The translations under genes were made by a program, and so were the position numbers. From an uncultured Clostridia bacterium (GTDB lineage Bacteria > Bacillota > Clostridia > TANB77 > CAG-508), in the NCBI GenBank assembly GCA_944387525.1, contig CALXFF010000006.1, positions 1 to 58,886 on the forward strand: a stretch of 58,886 nucleotides of DNA. Reading direction: 5' to 3'. The number at the start of each line of letters is the position of its first letter. Within the stretch, counting starts at the first letter, position 1. Shown one piece after another: positions 44,587 through 54,192 of the stretch. The notes under the pieces were generated by a model. It saw only the letters and a program-made list of their open reading frames with translations. It was not told the DNA's origin and did no database searches.

Positions 44587-44715
44587 TTTATTATATGTAT
44601 AAAAAACAATATAAATGAGAATAACAAGAATAGATATTTAATTTTTACATCAAGCAATTTGTATTTAATGAGCAGAAAAGAAAACATTTAAATTTTTTTT
44701 GAGTTAGGAGAGATG

Positions 44716-44949
44716 ATGTTGAAAAAAGATAATAATAACAATGATATTAATAATGTTAATCAACTAAATTATAAAGATGAAACACATTCTAGGGAAGTAG
44801 AAGTAGGAGAAGATGCAACAAAATATGGGGAATTCATATCATCATATTTTGCATGGATAACATTACCAGAACAAAAAGATAAAGCAAAAAAATTAGAAAA
44901 TATAACAAAAACAAATAAAGATAAGAAAGAAGAAAAAACAGAAAAATAG
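44716..44949 (+). CDS. small charged protein of unknown function
   Basis: About 77 aa, rich in Asn at the start and Lys/Glu at the end, with a central more conserved-looking stretch (YGEFISSYFAWITLPEQKDK). TAGGAG lies 5 bases before ATG 44716; ATG 44713 is nearer still. No family is recognised. Confidence 0.55.
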   Translation: MLKKDNNNNDINNVNQLNYKDETHSREVEVGEDATKYGEFISSYFAWITLPEQKDKAKKLENITKTNKDKKEEKTEK

Positions 44950-45020
44950 TATGAAATAAAGAGAATAAACGAGAAAAAATAAGAAAAAGAAAGTTTTTAT
45001 ATAGAAAAAATATTACAAAA

Positions 45021-45037
45021 GGTCAGAAAAGGTCAAA
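45021..45037 (+). promoter_or_regulatory. CtsR operator 1
   Basis: GGTCAGAAAAGGTCAAA: two GGTCAAA-type half-sites (one mismatch) separated by three bases, matching the CtsR heptad repeat. It lies upstream of the -35 box. Confidence 0.8.
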
Positions 45038-45056
45038 AAATGTTTTAAAAAGCACT

Positions 45057-45083
45057 TGAAAATATTTTAAAAGTGAGTATAAT
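45057..45083 (+). promoter_or_regulatory. promoter of the ctsR operon
   Basis: TTGAAA (45057-45062) and TATAAT (45078-45083) with a 15-base spacer, placed between two CtsR operators. Confidence 0.65.
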
Positions 45084-45093
45084 ATATATTGTA

Positions 45094-45110
45094 GGTCAAA
45101 GAAAGTCAAA
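45094..45110 (+). promoter_or_regulatory. CtsR operator 2
   Basis: GGTCAAAGAAAGTCAAA is an exact match to the CtsR consensus (A/G)GTCAAANAN(A/G)GTCAAA. It lies just behind the -10 box, over the start point, so CtsR binding would block transcription until heat stress. Confidence 0.92.
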
Positions 45111-45177
45111 GTCAACAAAACGATATATGATATATATTTGAAAATAGATAAAGACAATATATTGGAGGCGAAAGAAG

Positions 45178-45621
45178 ATGAGAATGTCAGATTTAATTGA
45201 AGAATTCATAAAAGATTTATTTGATGGCAATGAAGAAATAGAAATACAAAGAAACGAATTAGCAGAACACTTTAATTGTGTACCATCACAAATAAACTAT
45301 GTAATATCAACAAGATTCAAGCCATCACAAGGATACTATGTTGAAAGCAAAAGAGGTGGCGGAGGACACATAAAAATAAAAAAGGCAACTAATAGTAAAT
45401 CAGACTATCTAATGTATATCATTAAAAACATTGGAAAACAAATAACATCAAATGAAGTAGATATACTAATTAGTGACTTTCTTTCATATGGTGTAATAGA
45501 CCAAAAAGAAGCAAAACTACTTAAAGTTGCAACAAGTGATAATGTATTACAACTAACAAAAGATATAAAAGACGAAGTAAGAGCAAGAATATTTAAAAAT
45601 ATGTTAATAAATTTAGAATAA
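45178..45621 (+). CDS. ctsR: transcriptional repressor CtsR
   Basis: CtsR represses class III heat-shock genes. The 147-aa protein has the winged HTH with the glycine-rich heat-sensing loop RGGGGHIKI (about residues 60-68) and a helical C-terminal dimer domain. TTGGAGG precedes ATG 45178. It heads ctsR-mcsA-mcsB-clpC and represses its own operon through the two boxes upstream. Confidence 0.95.
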   Translation: MRMSDLIEEFIKDLFDGNEEIEIQRNELAEHFNCVPSQINYVISTRFKPSQGYYVESKRGGGGHIKIKKATNSKSDYLMYIIKNIGKQITSNEVDILISDFLSYGVIDQKEAKLLKVATSDNVLQLTKDIKDEVRARIFKNMLINLE

Positions 45622-45646
45622 TGATTTGGGGACGGAGGAAAAATCA
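45622..45646 (+). repeat. partial GGGGACGG repeat after ctsR
   Basis: TGATTTGGGGACGGAGG followed by AAATCA forms a short hairpin (TGATTT 45622-45627 with 45641-45646). It starts one base after the ctsR stop codon and shares the TTTGGGGACGG core of family A. Confidence 0.6.
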
Positions 45647-45695
45647 TCAAAAGAAAAAAGCACGCGTCTTCAAATATTAAAAGGAGGAGATTAAA

Positions 45696-46301
45696 ATGTT
45701 ATGTGATAACTGTGGAAAAAGAGAAGCAAATGTAAGATATTCAGAAAATATCAATGGAAAAGTAAGAGAACTTAATTTATGTGAGGAATGTAGTCAAAAA
45801 TTAGGAATTGGACATATGGATTTTAGTATGCCAATGGATTTTTCTAATTTCTTTGGTGACTTCATGGAGAAATTTGCAAAACCAGAATGGATGCCACTAT
45901 TAAATGAGGTCAAAACATTAACTTGTGATAATTGTGGATATACATTTGATGATATTGTAAATACAGGAAAATTAGGATGTGGTAATTGCTATGATGTATT
46001 TGAAGCAAAATTAGACCCAATAATTAAAAGAATACAAGGTGCAAATAGGCATGTAGGCAGAATTGGAAAAATTATAGATAATAAAATTGATGAAAAATTA
46101 AAACAATCTGAAAGTAAAGAAAATAATACTTCAAACAATATGAATAATGCAGATAATAGCAAAGTAGAAAGCGCTAATAATAGCAAAGATAATGATAAAA
46201 AGGCAAAATTAGAGCAATTACAAGAGCAATTAAAATTAGCAATTAAAGAAGAAAGATATGAAGATGCAGCAAAAATAAGAGACGAAATCAAAAAGTGCTA
46301 A
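45696..46301 (+). CDS. mcsA: McsA, activator of the protein arginine kinase
   Basis: McsA binds and activates McsB and links CtsR to ClpC. The 201-aa protein has four CxxC zinc-binding motifs (CDNC, CEEC, CDNC, CGNC) in the first ~105 residues and a C-terminal UVR motif (LKLAIKEERYEDAAKIRDEI). AAAGGAGG precedes ATG 45696. Its last codons and stop overlap a long palindromic repeat. Confidence 0.93.
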   Translation: MLCDNCGKREANVRYSENINGKVRELNLCEECSQKLGIGHMDFSMPMDFSNFFGDFMEKFAKPEWMPLLNEVKTLTCDNCGYTFDDIVNTGKLGCGNCYDVFEAKLDPIIKRIQGANRHVGRIGKIIDNKIDEKLKQSESKENNTSNNMNNADNSKVESANNSKDNDKKAKLEQLQEQLKLAIKEERYEDAAKIRDEIKKC

Positions 46302-46379
46302 TTAGGACGGCCCCGATTTGCACTAAATTGTGCAAAAGGGACAGGTCAAAGTGCAATTTGGGGCTGTCCTAATTAGCAC
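46295..46379. repeat. 85-nt palindromic repeat, family C, over the mcsA stop codon
   Basis: The 29-nt arms at 46295-46323 and 46351-46379 are imperfect inverted copies (GTGCTAATTAGGAC and GTCCTAATTAGCAC at the outer ends), with GGGACAGG in the loop. The left arm contains the final Cys codon and TAA stop of mcsA. Confidence 0.88.
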
Positions 46380-46411
46380 CCTTTGCATAGAAAGAAGAAA
46401 GGTGGTAAAAC

Positions 46412-47428
46412 ATGAATTGGTATTTACAAAGTAGTGAAAATAGCGATGTAGCAAAAAGTACACGAATTAGATTTGCAAGAAATATAGCAGGATTTCCTTT
46501 CAATCTAAAAACAAAACAAGAAAGGGAAGCGTTAGAAAATAAAATAAAAGACAATCTATATGGAATAGGATATGGACTCAAATTTTTTAAACTAAAAGAT
46601 ATAGATGATATAACAAAAATGAGTTTAGTTGAAAAAAATCTTATAAGTCCAGAATTTGTTTTAAAGAAAAATGAAACAGGAAGCATATTAATAAATGATG
46701 AGGAAAATATCTGTATAATGATAGGTGAAGAGGACCATTTAAGAATACAAGTATTTAATTGTGGACTAGACTTAGAAAATACATTAAATTTAGCAATTGA
46801 GCTAGATGAAAAAATAAATAGAATTTTAGGATATGCAATAAATAAAAAATATGGATATTTAACAGCATGCCCAACTAATGTTGGAACAGGATTAAGAGCA
46901 AGTGTAATGTTACATCTTCCAGCTTTAGAGCATACTGGAAACACTGCAAAGATTTTAAATGCAGTTAGTAATTTTGGAATTAGCATTAGAGGTATATATG
47001 GCGAAAATTCTAAAAGCACCGGAGATATGTATCAAATTTCTAATAGACAAACATTAGGCATTACTGAAAAGGAAATTATTGAAAGAGTAAAAGTAATTTC
47101 TGAGAAAATTATTGAACAAGAAAGAAAAGCTAGAAAAATGTTAGCAGATGATAAAATTGAGTTCGAGGATATGATTTATAGAAGTTTTGGAATTTTAAGT
47201 AATTGTAGAAAGATATCTTTAGAGGAAACAAGGGAATTACTTTCAGATATCAAACTTGGTGTTGATTTAGGTATTTTAGATGAAATTACTGATTTGCAAG
47301 TTCAAAAATTGTATTTATATACTAAACCAGCAAATTTGCAAAAGTATTTAGGTGAACAATATGATTCTTATGAAAGAGATGTTAAAAGGGCTGAAGTTAT
47401 TAAACAAATCTTAAACGAAAAAAAATAG
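46412..47428 (+). CDS. mcsB: protein arginine kinase McsB
   Basis: McsB phosphorylates arginines, marking proteins for ClpC-ClpP degradation and inactivating CtsR. The 338-aa protein has the phosphagen-kinase nucleotide-binding arginines (STRIRFARN) and the catalytic-loop signature CPTNVGTG with Cys153. AAAGGTGG precedes ATG 46412. Confidence 0.95.
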   Translation: MNWYLQSSENSDVAKSTRIRFARNIAGFPFNLKTKQEREALENKIKDNLYGIGYGLKFFKLKDIDDITKMSLVEKNLISPEFVLKKNETGSILINDEENICIMIGEEDHLRIQVFNCGLDLENTLNLAIELDEKINRILGYAINKKYGYLTACPTNVGTGLRASVMLHLPALEHTGNTAKILNAVSNFGISIRGIYGENSKSTGDMYQISNRQTLGITEKEIIERVKVISEKIIEQERKARKMLADDKIEFEDMIYRSFGILSNCRKISLEETRELLSDIKLGVDLGILDEITDLQVQKLYLYTKPANLQKYLGEQYDSYERDVKRAEVIKQILNEKK

Positions 47429-47486
47429 AAATGTGTCCCAAAATGGACAAAAATGTCCAAACGGAAACGTCCCCAAAAGGACATTT
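47429..47486. repeat. palindromic repeat, family D, between mcsB and clpC
   Basis: AAATGTGTCCC at the left and GGACATTT at the right bracket a perfect TGGACA-AAAA-TGTCCA hairpin (47444-47459) and a GTCCCC module. It directly follows the mcsB stop codon and ends just before the clpC ribosome site. Confidence 0.75.
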
Positions 47487-47503
47487 GAAAGGAGTTGAAA
47501 ATT

Positions 47504-50005
47504 ATGACATACAAATTTACAAATAGAGCTAAAAAAGCAATAGAAATTGCAAACGAAGTAGCAATTGAGTTAGGACATAATTATATAGGAACAGAACATA
47601 TATTATATGGTCTAGCAAAAGAAGGAAGTGGAGTAGCTTCAAAAGTTTTAGAAAACCAAGAAGTAACACCAGAAAATATTATAGACAAAATCGTAGAATT
47701 AGTAGGTCAAGAACAACCAATAGAAGGAACATTAGGATTTACACCTAGAACAAAAAGAGTAATAGAAAGCGCATTTATAGAAGCAAGAAAGCTAGGATAT
47801 AACTATATAGGAACAGAGCATATGTTAATTGGCATTCTAAGAGAAGGTGACAGCATTGCAGCACGTATTTTATTAGAATTAAATGTTAGTATACCAAAAC
47901 TATACAATGAAATAGTAAAAGTCATAAATGAAGGTGAAGACTTTATCGGTGAGGACAACAAAAATGAAACGGACTCTAAAAAAGGAAGCTATAACAAAAC
48001 AACTACATTAAACCAATTTGGAGAAGACTTAACTAAAAAAGCAAGAGAAGGAAAATTAGATCCAATTATAGGAAGAAAAGAAGAAATAGAAAGAGTTATA
48101 CAAATTCTATCAAGAAGGACAAAAAATAATCCATGCTTAATTGGTGAACCAGGTGTTGGTAAAACAGCAGTTGTTGAAGGATTAGCACAAAAAATAGTAG
48201 CAGGAGATGTGCCAGAAATATTAAAAGACAAAAGAGTTGTAAGTGTAGATATTTCAGGAATGGTAGCAGGTGCTAAATATAGAGGAGACTTTGAAGAAAG
48301 AATCAAAAAAGCATTGCAAGAAGTAAAAAAAGCAGGAGATGTAATACTATTCATAGATGAAATTCACACAATAGTTGGTGCAGGAGCTGCAGAAGGAGCA
48401 ATAGATGCAGCAAATATTTTAAAACCTTTACTTGCAAGAGGTGAAATCCAATTAGTAGGTGCTACAACTTTAAATGAATATAGAAAATTTATCGAAAAAG
48501 ATGCAGCTTTGGAAAGAAGATTTAGCACAGTAACTGTAAATGAGCCAAGTGAAAAAGATACTGTAAAAATCTTAAAAGGCATAAGAGACAAATATGAAGC
48601 ACATCATGGAGTAAAAATTACAGATGAAGCAATAGAAGCAGCAGTTACAATGTCTACAAGATACATCAATGATAGATTCTTGCCAGATAAAGCAATAGAC
48701 TTAATAGATGAAGCAGCATCAAGAGCAAAATTAAAAACATATACAGAGCCAGATAGTTTAAAAGAATTAGAAGAACAAATTGAAGAAATGCAAAAAGATA
48801 AAGAAGAAGCAGTACGTACACAAAAATTTGAAAAAGCAGCTGACTTAAGAGATAAAGAAAAAGAATTAAAAGATAAATATGAAAAAGAGCAAAAGAAATG
48901 GAAAAATAAAAACAATAAATCTGTTACAAATATAACAGAAGAAAACATAGCAGAAGTAATATCAAGTTGGACAGGAATTCCAGCAAAGAAAATAACAGAA
49001 GACGAAAATGAAAAATTAAAAAATCTAGAAAAGAACTTACATGCAAGAGTAATTGGACAAAATGAAGCAGTTGAAGCAGTAGCAAAAGCAATAAGAAGAG
49101 GAAGAGTTGGACTAAAAGATCCAAAAAGACCAATAGGTTCATTCCTATTCTTAGGACCAACTGGTGTAGGTAAAACAGAATTATCAAAAGCATTAGCAGA
49201 AACACTATTTGGTGATGAAAATGCATTAATAAGAATCGACATGTCTGAATACATGGAACCACATTCAGTATCAAAATTAATAGGATCACCTCCAGGATAT
49301 GTAGGATTTGATGAAGGTGGACAATTAACAGAAAAAATAAGAAGAAAACCATATTCAGTAATATTATTTGACGAAATTGAAAAAGCACATCCAGATGTTA
49401 TGAATATGTTATTACAAATACTAGAAGATGGACGTCTAACAGATAGCCAAGGAAGAACAGTCAACTTTAAAAACACAGTAATAATCATGACATCAAATAT
49501 AGGAGCAAGATTAATAACAGACAAAAAATCATTAGGATTTAGTCAAGATGCTGTTATAAAAAACTCAGACGGAAAAGAATCAAGTAAAAATGCTGAAGAA
49601 AAAGCAAAACTAGAAAAACAAAATAAAGATTATGAAGAAACTAAAAAAGCAGTAATGGAAGAATTAAAAAGAGAATTAAGACCAGAATTCATAAACCGTA
49701 TTGATGAAATAATAGTATTCCATAAACTAACAGACGAAGAAATCAGTCGAATAATAGATTTAATGTTAAAAGAAGTACAAAACAGATTACAGGCACAAAA
49801 AATCAAAATAGAAATCGAGCCAGAAGTAAAAGAATTAATTGCAAGCAAAGGAATAGACAAAGCCTTTGGAGCAAGACCACTAAGAAGAACAATACAAAAC
49901 ATGTTAGAAGACAAACTTGCAGAAGAAATCTTAGATGGAAACTTGAAGAAAAACAAAACAACAAAAATAGGAGTAAAAGGCGGCGAGATAGTTGCAGGGA
50001 TTTAG
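47504..50005 (+). CDS. clpC: ATP-dependent Clp protease ATPase subunit ClpC
   Basis: ClpC unfolds arginine-phosphorylated and adaptor-bound proteins for ClpP. The ~833-aa protein has the double Clp_N repeat (1-145), AAA1 with Walker A GEPGVGKT, the middle coiled-coil/UVR segment (about 425-470), AAA2 with GPTGVGKT and the D2-small domain. ATG 47504 is chosen: AAAGGAG is 9 bases upstream, while the in-frame TTG 47495 abuts that site. The C-terminal AGI and the TAG stop are supplied by repeat family A copy 3. Confidence 0.96.
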   Translation: MTYKFTNRAKKAIEIANEVAIELGHNYIGTEHILYGLAKEGSGVASKVLENQEVTPENIIDKIVELVGQEQPIEGTLGFTPRTKRVIESAFIEARKLGYNYIGTEHMLIGILREGDSIAARILLELNVSIPKLYNEIVKVINEGEDFIGEDNKNETDSKKGSYNKTTTLNQFGEDLTKKAREGKLDPIIGRKEEIERVIQILSRRTKNNPCLIGEPGVGKTAVVEGLAQKIVAGDVPEILKDKRVVSVDISGMVAGAKYRGDFEERIKKALQEVKKAGDVILFIDEIHTIVGAGAAEGAIDAANILKPLLARGEIQLVGATTLNEYRKFIEKDAALERRFSTVTVNEPSEKDTVKILKGIRDKYEAHHGVKITDEAIEAAVTMSTRYINDRFLPDKAIDLIDEAASRAKLKTYTEPDSLKELEEQIEEMQKDKEEAVRTQKFEKAADLRDKEKELKDKYEKEQKKWKNKNNKSVTNITEENIAEVISSWTGIPAKKITEDENEKLKNLEKNLHARVIGQNEAVEAVAKAIRRGRVGLKDPKRPIGSFLFLGPTGVGKTELSKALAETLFGDENALIRIDMSEYMEPHSVSKLIGSPPGYVGFDEGGQLTEKIRRKPYSVILFDEIEKAHPDVMNMLLQILEDGRLTDSQGRTVNFKNTVIIMTSNIGARLITDKKSLGFSQDAVIKNSDGKESSKNAEEKAKLEKQNKDYEETKKAVMEELKRELRPEFINRIDEIIVFHKLTDEEISRIIDLMLKEVQNRLQAQKIKIEIEPEVKELIASKGIDKAFGARPLRRTIQNMLEDKLAEEILDGNLKKNKTTKIGVKGGEIVAGI

Positions 50006-50051
50006 GGACGGTCCTCTAAATCCCTGCTTCTAGGGATTCGGGGACGGACCT
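49996..50051 (+). repeat. dispersed palindromic repeat, family A, copy 3
   Basis: AGGGATTTAGGGACGGTCCT, then AATCCCT, linker GCTTCT and the half module ending GGGGACGGACCT. It supplies the last codons and stop of clpC. Confidence 0.92.
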
Positions 50052-50091
50052 TTAAATTTAGATAATATTGTCCTTTTTATAATGCAAATTA

Positions 50092-50120
50092 TTGACGAAG
50101 AAGAATAAATTGTATAAAAT
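50092..50120 (+). promoter_or_regulatory. promoter of the SUMF1-like gene
   Basis: TTGACG (50092-50097), 17-base spacer, TAAAAT (50115-50120). Confidence 0.5.
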
Positions 50121-50151
50121 ATAAAAAAAGTAAAATATAGGGGAGTTTAAT

Positions 50152-51186
50152 ATGCGAAATATTAAAGGAAATATATCAATTTTAGCAATAATAACAATTA
50201 TTATAATAACTTTTATAGTTTTATTTATAATTAGTTTATCAGAAGACGAATTAGAAAAGTCAAAAGATAGTAGTATGTTTTATAAAGAAGAAAATACAAG
50301 TATAAAAGTAAAAGACGGAGAATTTATATTGCCAGCAGGATTTAAAGTATCAGAAGATACTGGAGAAACAATAGATGAAGGAATAGCTGTAGAAGATATA
50401 GAGAAAAATCAATTTGTATGGATTCCAGTAGATACTGAAAATTTTGAAACAGAATTTGTGAGAATAGAAGGATATGCAAACGGAAAATTACAAGAATTTT
50501 TGACGGATTGTGGAGAAGCAAATAGAATGGGAATAAATGAAAAGATAGAAGAATCAATAATTACTCAAAATGAAGCAAAAGCTATGTATGAAAGTGTAGA
50601 AAAAAATAAAGGATTTTATATTGGAAGATATGAAACAGGTATTGATACTAATGGAGAAGCGATTATAAAAAAAGGAGCAAAAGTATACAATAACGTTAAA
50701 TGGTCAAGTGATGAAGAAAGTAATTCAAATACATCAAACAAAGATAAAGGAGCAGTGGAACTAGCAAGAGGTTTTAGTGATTCAAATAATTATTTAACGG
50801 CTAAAAGCACACTAATATATGGTGTACAATGGGATGAAGTAATGAAATATTTAGAAAATATTGAAAATGAAGATGGAAATTTAACGAAATACATCCAAGA
50901 TAGTACAAAAAAAGGATGGTATAGTAGTAATTTAAATGAAAACAAAGAACTTCAAACAGGAATAGATTTTGAAACAGAAAAAAATAAAGTTAAAAATATT
51001 TATGACTTAGCTGGAAATGTATATGAATGGACAATGGAAGCATATAAAAATGATAAAAGAATTATAAGGGGAGGTTGCTATGTAAATACAGGTTATGGAG
51101 CACCTGCTTCTAATAGATATGAACAAGAACCAACATATACTAATAATTATATAGGATTTAGAATAGCTCTATATTTAGAAAATTAG
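50152..51186 (+). CDS. membrane-anchored SUMF1/FGE-like domain protein
   Basis: The 344-aa protein has one N-terminal membrane helix (about 7-30) and then an extracellular domain with the SUMF1 (C-type-lectin-like) pattern: FVWIPV, GFYIGRYETG, VQWDEVMKYL, NIYDLAGNVYEWT, IIRGGCY, SNRY and IGFRIALYL. It shares this plan with the protein at 57457. The formylglycine-enzyme copper-site cysteines are not evident, so a binding role is more likely than catalysis. Its 3' end keeps the AT-rich codon use of the gene, unlike the paralogue. Confidence 0.82.
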   Translation: MRNIKGNISILAIITIIIITFIVLFIISLSEDELEKSKDSSMFYKEENTSIKVKDGEFILPAGFKVSEDTGETIDEGIAVEDIEKNQFVWIPVDTENFETEFVRIEGYANGKLQEFLTDCGEANRMGINEKIEESIITQNEAKAMYESVEKNKGFYIGRYETGIDTNGEAIIKKGAKVYNNVKWSSDEESNSNTSNKDKGAVELARGFSDSNNYLTAKSTLIYGVQWDEVMKYLENIENEDGNLTKYIQDSTKKGWYSSNLNENKELQTGIDFETEKNKVKNIYDLAGNVYEWTMEAYKNDKRIIRGGCYVNTGYGAPASNRYEQEPTYTNNYIGFRIALYLEN

Positions 51187-51207
51187 GGAAAATCATCCCT
51201 AATTTTT
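51183..51207 (+). terminator. intrinsic terminator after the SUMF1-like gene
   Basis: TTAGGGA (51183-51189) pairs with TCCCTAA (51196-51202), followed by TTTTT. The stem includes the stop codon. Confidence 0.82.
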
Positions 51208-51275
51208 ATTTTACATCAGATAAAAATTATGATAGAATATAGACACTATATAAAAGGATTAAGAAATTGGATTGA

Positions 51276-51330
51276 AGGTCCGTCCCAGAATCCCTAAAAG
51301 CAGGGATTTAGAGGACCGTCCCCTAATCCC
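51276..51330 (-). repeat. dispersed palindromic repeat, family A, copy 4 (inverted)
   Basis: The reverse complement reads from GGGATTAGGGGACGGTCCTC through AATCCCT, a GCTTTT linker and on to GGGACGGACCT, as in copies 1-3. Here it lies just upstream of dxs, 16 bases before its start codon. Confidence 0.92.
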
Positions 51331-51345
51331 AGCAAAGGTGGTAAA

Positions 51346-53244
51346 ATGTTAGAGAAAGTAAATTCATCTGAAGATGTAAAAAATTTAACAACAGAAGAGA
51401 AGAAAGAATTAGCAGATGATTTAAGAAAATATATATTAGAAATAGTATCAGAAAATGGAGGGCACTTAGCTTCTAATTTAGGTGTAGTTGAATTAACAAT
51501 TGCACTACATAGTGTGTTTAACTTGCCAGAAGACAAAATAGTATGGGATGTTGGACATCAAACTTATGTGCATAAAATTTTAACTGGAAGAAAAGAGCAA
51601 ATGAAAACATTAAGGAAATTAGATGGTTTAGCAGGCTTTCCAAAGACTAAAGAATCTGAAACAGATTGCTTTAATACTGGACATAGCAGTACATCTATTT
51701 CTGCAGCATTGGGTATGGCAAGAGCAAGAGATATAGAAGGCAAGAAAAATCATGTTATTGCAGTTATTGGAGATGGAGCATTAACAGGAGGGATGGCGCT
51801 TGAAGCTTTAAATGATGCTGGATATAGTCAAACAAGCCTAACAGTTATATTAAATGACAATGAAATGAGCATCTCCAAAAATATTGGTGGCTTAAGTATG
51901 ATGCTAAGCAAACTAAGAACAAAAAAGAGTTATACAAAACCAAGTGTATCAGCTAAGAAAGCAATTTTAAAAATACCTGTTATAGGTAAGCCATTTGTAA
52001 AAATAGTCCAAAGAGTGAAAAGAAGTATAAAACAATTGGTTATTCCAAAAATGTTTTTTGAAGATATAGGATTTAGATATTTAGGACCAGTAGACGGGCA
52101 TAATGAAGAAGAGATAGAAAGAATGTTAAAAATTACTAAGGAACTAGAAGGACCAGTACTTTTACATGTATTAACTAAAAAAGGAAAAGGCTATAAAATA
52201 GCAGAAGAAAACCCAGACAAGTTTCACGCAACAGGTCCTTTTGATATTGAAACAGGTAAAAGTAAAAAAGAAAAAAGTAAAGACTATTCAAAAGTATTTG
52301 GGGATAAATTAGTAGCATTAGCAGAAGAAAATGACAAAATTGTTGCAATTACAGCATCTATGAAAGATGGAACAGGCTTAGCAAGATTTGCAAAAGAATT
52401 TCCAGATAGATTTTTTGATATTGGAATTGCAGAGCAACACGCTTTAGGATTAGCTGCTGGAATGGCAAAAGCAGGTGTTATACCAGTAGTACCAATCTAT
52501 TCTTCATTTTATCAAAGAGCATATGACCAAGTAATACATGACATAGCAATTCAAAATCTACCAGTTGTAATGTGCGTGGATAGAGCTGGTTGCGTTGGAG
52601 CAGACGGAGAAACTCACCAAGGTTTATTAGACATGGCATTTTTTAGATTAGTTCCAAATTTAAATATAATGGCACCAAAAGATTTTAAAGAACTTGAAGA
52701 TATGTTAGAATTTGCAATAAAATTGAATAAACCTGTTGTAATTAGGTATCCTAGAGGAGAAGAAGACAAATACAAATTTGAATATCATAAAAAAATAGAA
52801 TTAGGAAAAGCAGAGATTATTCAAGAAGGAAAAGATTTAACAATTATTGCAATTGGAAAAACTGTTGCAAAAGCAACAAAAATAGCATACGAAATAGAAA
52901 AACATGAATTTGAAAATGGACAAGTTTCAGTAGAAGTTATAAATGCAAGATTTTTAAAACCATTAGATAGAGAAACAATAAAATCTTCAATATTAAAAAC
53001 TAAAAATGTAATTACAATAGAAGATGGAACGGTTATAAATGGTTTAGCAACAGCGATAAAAGAACTAATTGTAGAAGAAAAGCTAGAAGAAATTAATTTA
53101 AAAACATATGCATATCCAGATAAATTTATTGAACATGGTAGTGTAGAAGAGTTAGAAAAAAGATATAAAATAGACGAAGAAACAATTATAGATGATTTTA
53201 TAAGGAGGAAAGATGGACAAGCAACAAATATTAAAAGAATATAA
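51346..53244 (+). CDS. dxs: 1-deoxy-D-xylulose-5-phosphate synthase
   Basis: DXS makes the first intermediate of the MEP isoprenoid pathway from pyruvate and glyceraldehyde-3-phosphate. The 632-aa protein has the ThDP motif GDGALTGGMALEALNDAG, the early HxGxNLG-type region HLASNLG, the catalytic-Glu region DIGIAEQHALGLAAGMA and a transketolase C-domain. AAAGGTGG precedes ATG 51346. The next gene overlaps its end by 32 bases. Confidence 0.95.
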   Translation: MLEKVNSSEDVKNLTTEEKKELADDLRKYILEIVSENGGHLASNLGVVELTIALHSVFNLPEDKIVWDVGHQTYVHKILTGRKEQMKTLRKLDGLAGFPKTKESETDCFNTGHSSTSISAALGMARARDIEGKKNHVIAVIGDGALTGGMALEALNDAGYSQTSLTVILNDNEMSISKNIGGLSMMLSKLRTKKSYTKPSVSAKKAILKIPVIGKPFVKIVQRVKRSIKQLVIPKMFFEDIGFRYLGPVDGHNEEEIERMLKITKELEGPVLLHVLTKKGKGYKIAEENPDKFHATGPFDIETGKSKKEKSKDYSKVFGDKLVALAEENDKIVAITASMKDGTGLARFAKEFPDRFFDIGIAEQHALGLAAGMAKAGVIPVVPIYSSFYQRAYDQVIHDIAIQNLPVVMCVDRAGCVGADGETHQGLLDMAFFRLVPNLNIMAPKDFKELEDMLEFAIKLNKPVVIRYPRGEEDKYKFEYHKKIELGKAEIIQEGKDLTIIAIGKTVAKATKIAYEIEKHEFENGQVSVEVINARFLKPLDRETIKSSILKTKNVITIEDGTVINGLATAIKELIVEEKLEEINLKTYAYPDKFIEHGSVEELEKRYKIDEETIIDDFIRRKDGQATNIKRI

Positions 53245-54016
53245 AAAACAAGAAGATAAAATGTGTTTATCACAAATACTAGATAAAATAGAATTTTCTA
53301 AAAGTAAGCAAAAAATAGAATTTTCAGATTTTTTAGACATGTATCAAGTAGCTCTTGTAGAAAATTTTTTTAGAAAAATTAAATTTGATAATTATAAACT
53401 ATATGGTGGGTATGAAGATGCTGAAAGAAAAATAGCTATAATATATCCAGAAAAATATGATGAAGAAATGCTTCAAAAAAATTATAATAAAATTTTAAAA
53501 GTAGTAAAAATAATATTACCAGATGAAGAAAAAGGAAAATATACACATAGAAACTATTTAGGTGGAATAGTTAAATTAGGATTAAAAAGAGAAAAAGTAG
53601 GAGATATAATAGTTTCAAATGAAGGAGCAGAAATAATTACTTTAGCAGATTTTGCAAAAATACTATTAGAACAACTACCTAGTCTAACTAGATTTAATAA
53701 TGCAAAGATAATAGAAAAAGAAATATCAGAACTTGAAGTACAAGAAGCAAGAGTTGAAGAAGTTAAAATAATAGTACCATCACTTAGAATGGACAACATT
53801 GTTTCAGATCTAATTAGAACTTCAAGAAATAAAGCATTAGAAGTAATTAAACAGGAAAGAGTTTTTGTTAATGGACAAAATGAAACAAAACCATCTAAAA
53901 GTATAAAAGTAGGAGATAAAATTACTGTTAGAGGAAAAGGTAGATTCGTTATTAAGCAGATTGATGGTACTACAAGAAGTGGAAGGACTGTTTTAGTAGT
54001 AGAAAAATTTGTATAA
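53213..54016 (+). CDS. S4-domain RNA-binding protein (YlmH-like)
   Basis: The 267-aa protein resembles YlmH: an N-terminal helical region, a central RNP-like domain and a C-terminal S4 domain (about residues 190-250, LRMDNIVSDLIRTSRNKA and VGDKITVRGKGRF). YlmH-type proteins bind the ribosome and have been linked to division-gene clusters and ribosome quality control. AGGAGG lies 4 bases before ATG 53213. The 32-base overlap with dxs suggests coupled translation. Confidence 0.85.
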   Translation: MDKQQILKEYKKQEDKMCLSQILDKIEFSKSKQKIEFSDFLDMYQVALVENFFRKIKFDNYKLYGGYEDAERKIAIIYPEKYDEEMLQKNYNKILKVVKIILPDEEKGKYTHRNYLGGIVKLGLKREKVGDIIVSNEGAEIITLADFAKILLEQLPSLTRFNNAKIIEKEISELEVQEARVEEVKIIVPSLRMDNIVSDLIRTSRNKALEVIKQERVFVNGQNETKPSKSIKVGDKITVRGKGRFVIKQIDGTTRSGRTVLVVEKFV

Positions 54017-54100
54017 TTAAAAAAGTAAGCTTTTATGATATAAATTCTAGTTAAAATGAGATTTAGCCAGAATTTGTTATTTTTTGACAATATTTATCTA

Positions 54101-54129
54101 TTGACACAATTTATACAAATAAGTATAAT
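54101..54129 (+). promoter_or_regulatory. promoter of the heptad-repeat gene
   Basis: TTGACA (54101-54106), 17-base spacer, TATAAT (54124-54129). Confidence 0.85.
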
Positions 54130-54192
54130 GTAAATGCAATTGATTATAAAGGAAATGAAATATTAAATTTTATAAGAAAGGAGGAAAAATCT

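Noticed and set aside
46369-47019. Minus-strand ORF of 216 codons inside mcsB
   Set aside because: It is antisense to the conserved kinase and has no promoter, ribosome site or recognisable protein features.
48604-49524. Long minus-strand ORF (306 codons) inside clpC
   Set aside because: It is fully antisense to a conserved gene, has the Ser/Ile-rich composition of a shadow frame and no ribosome site.
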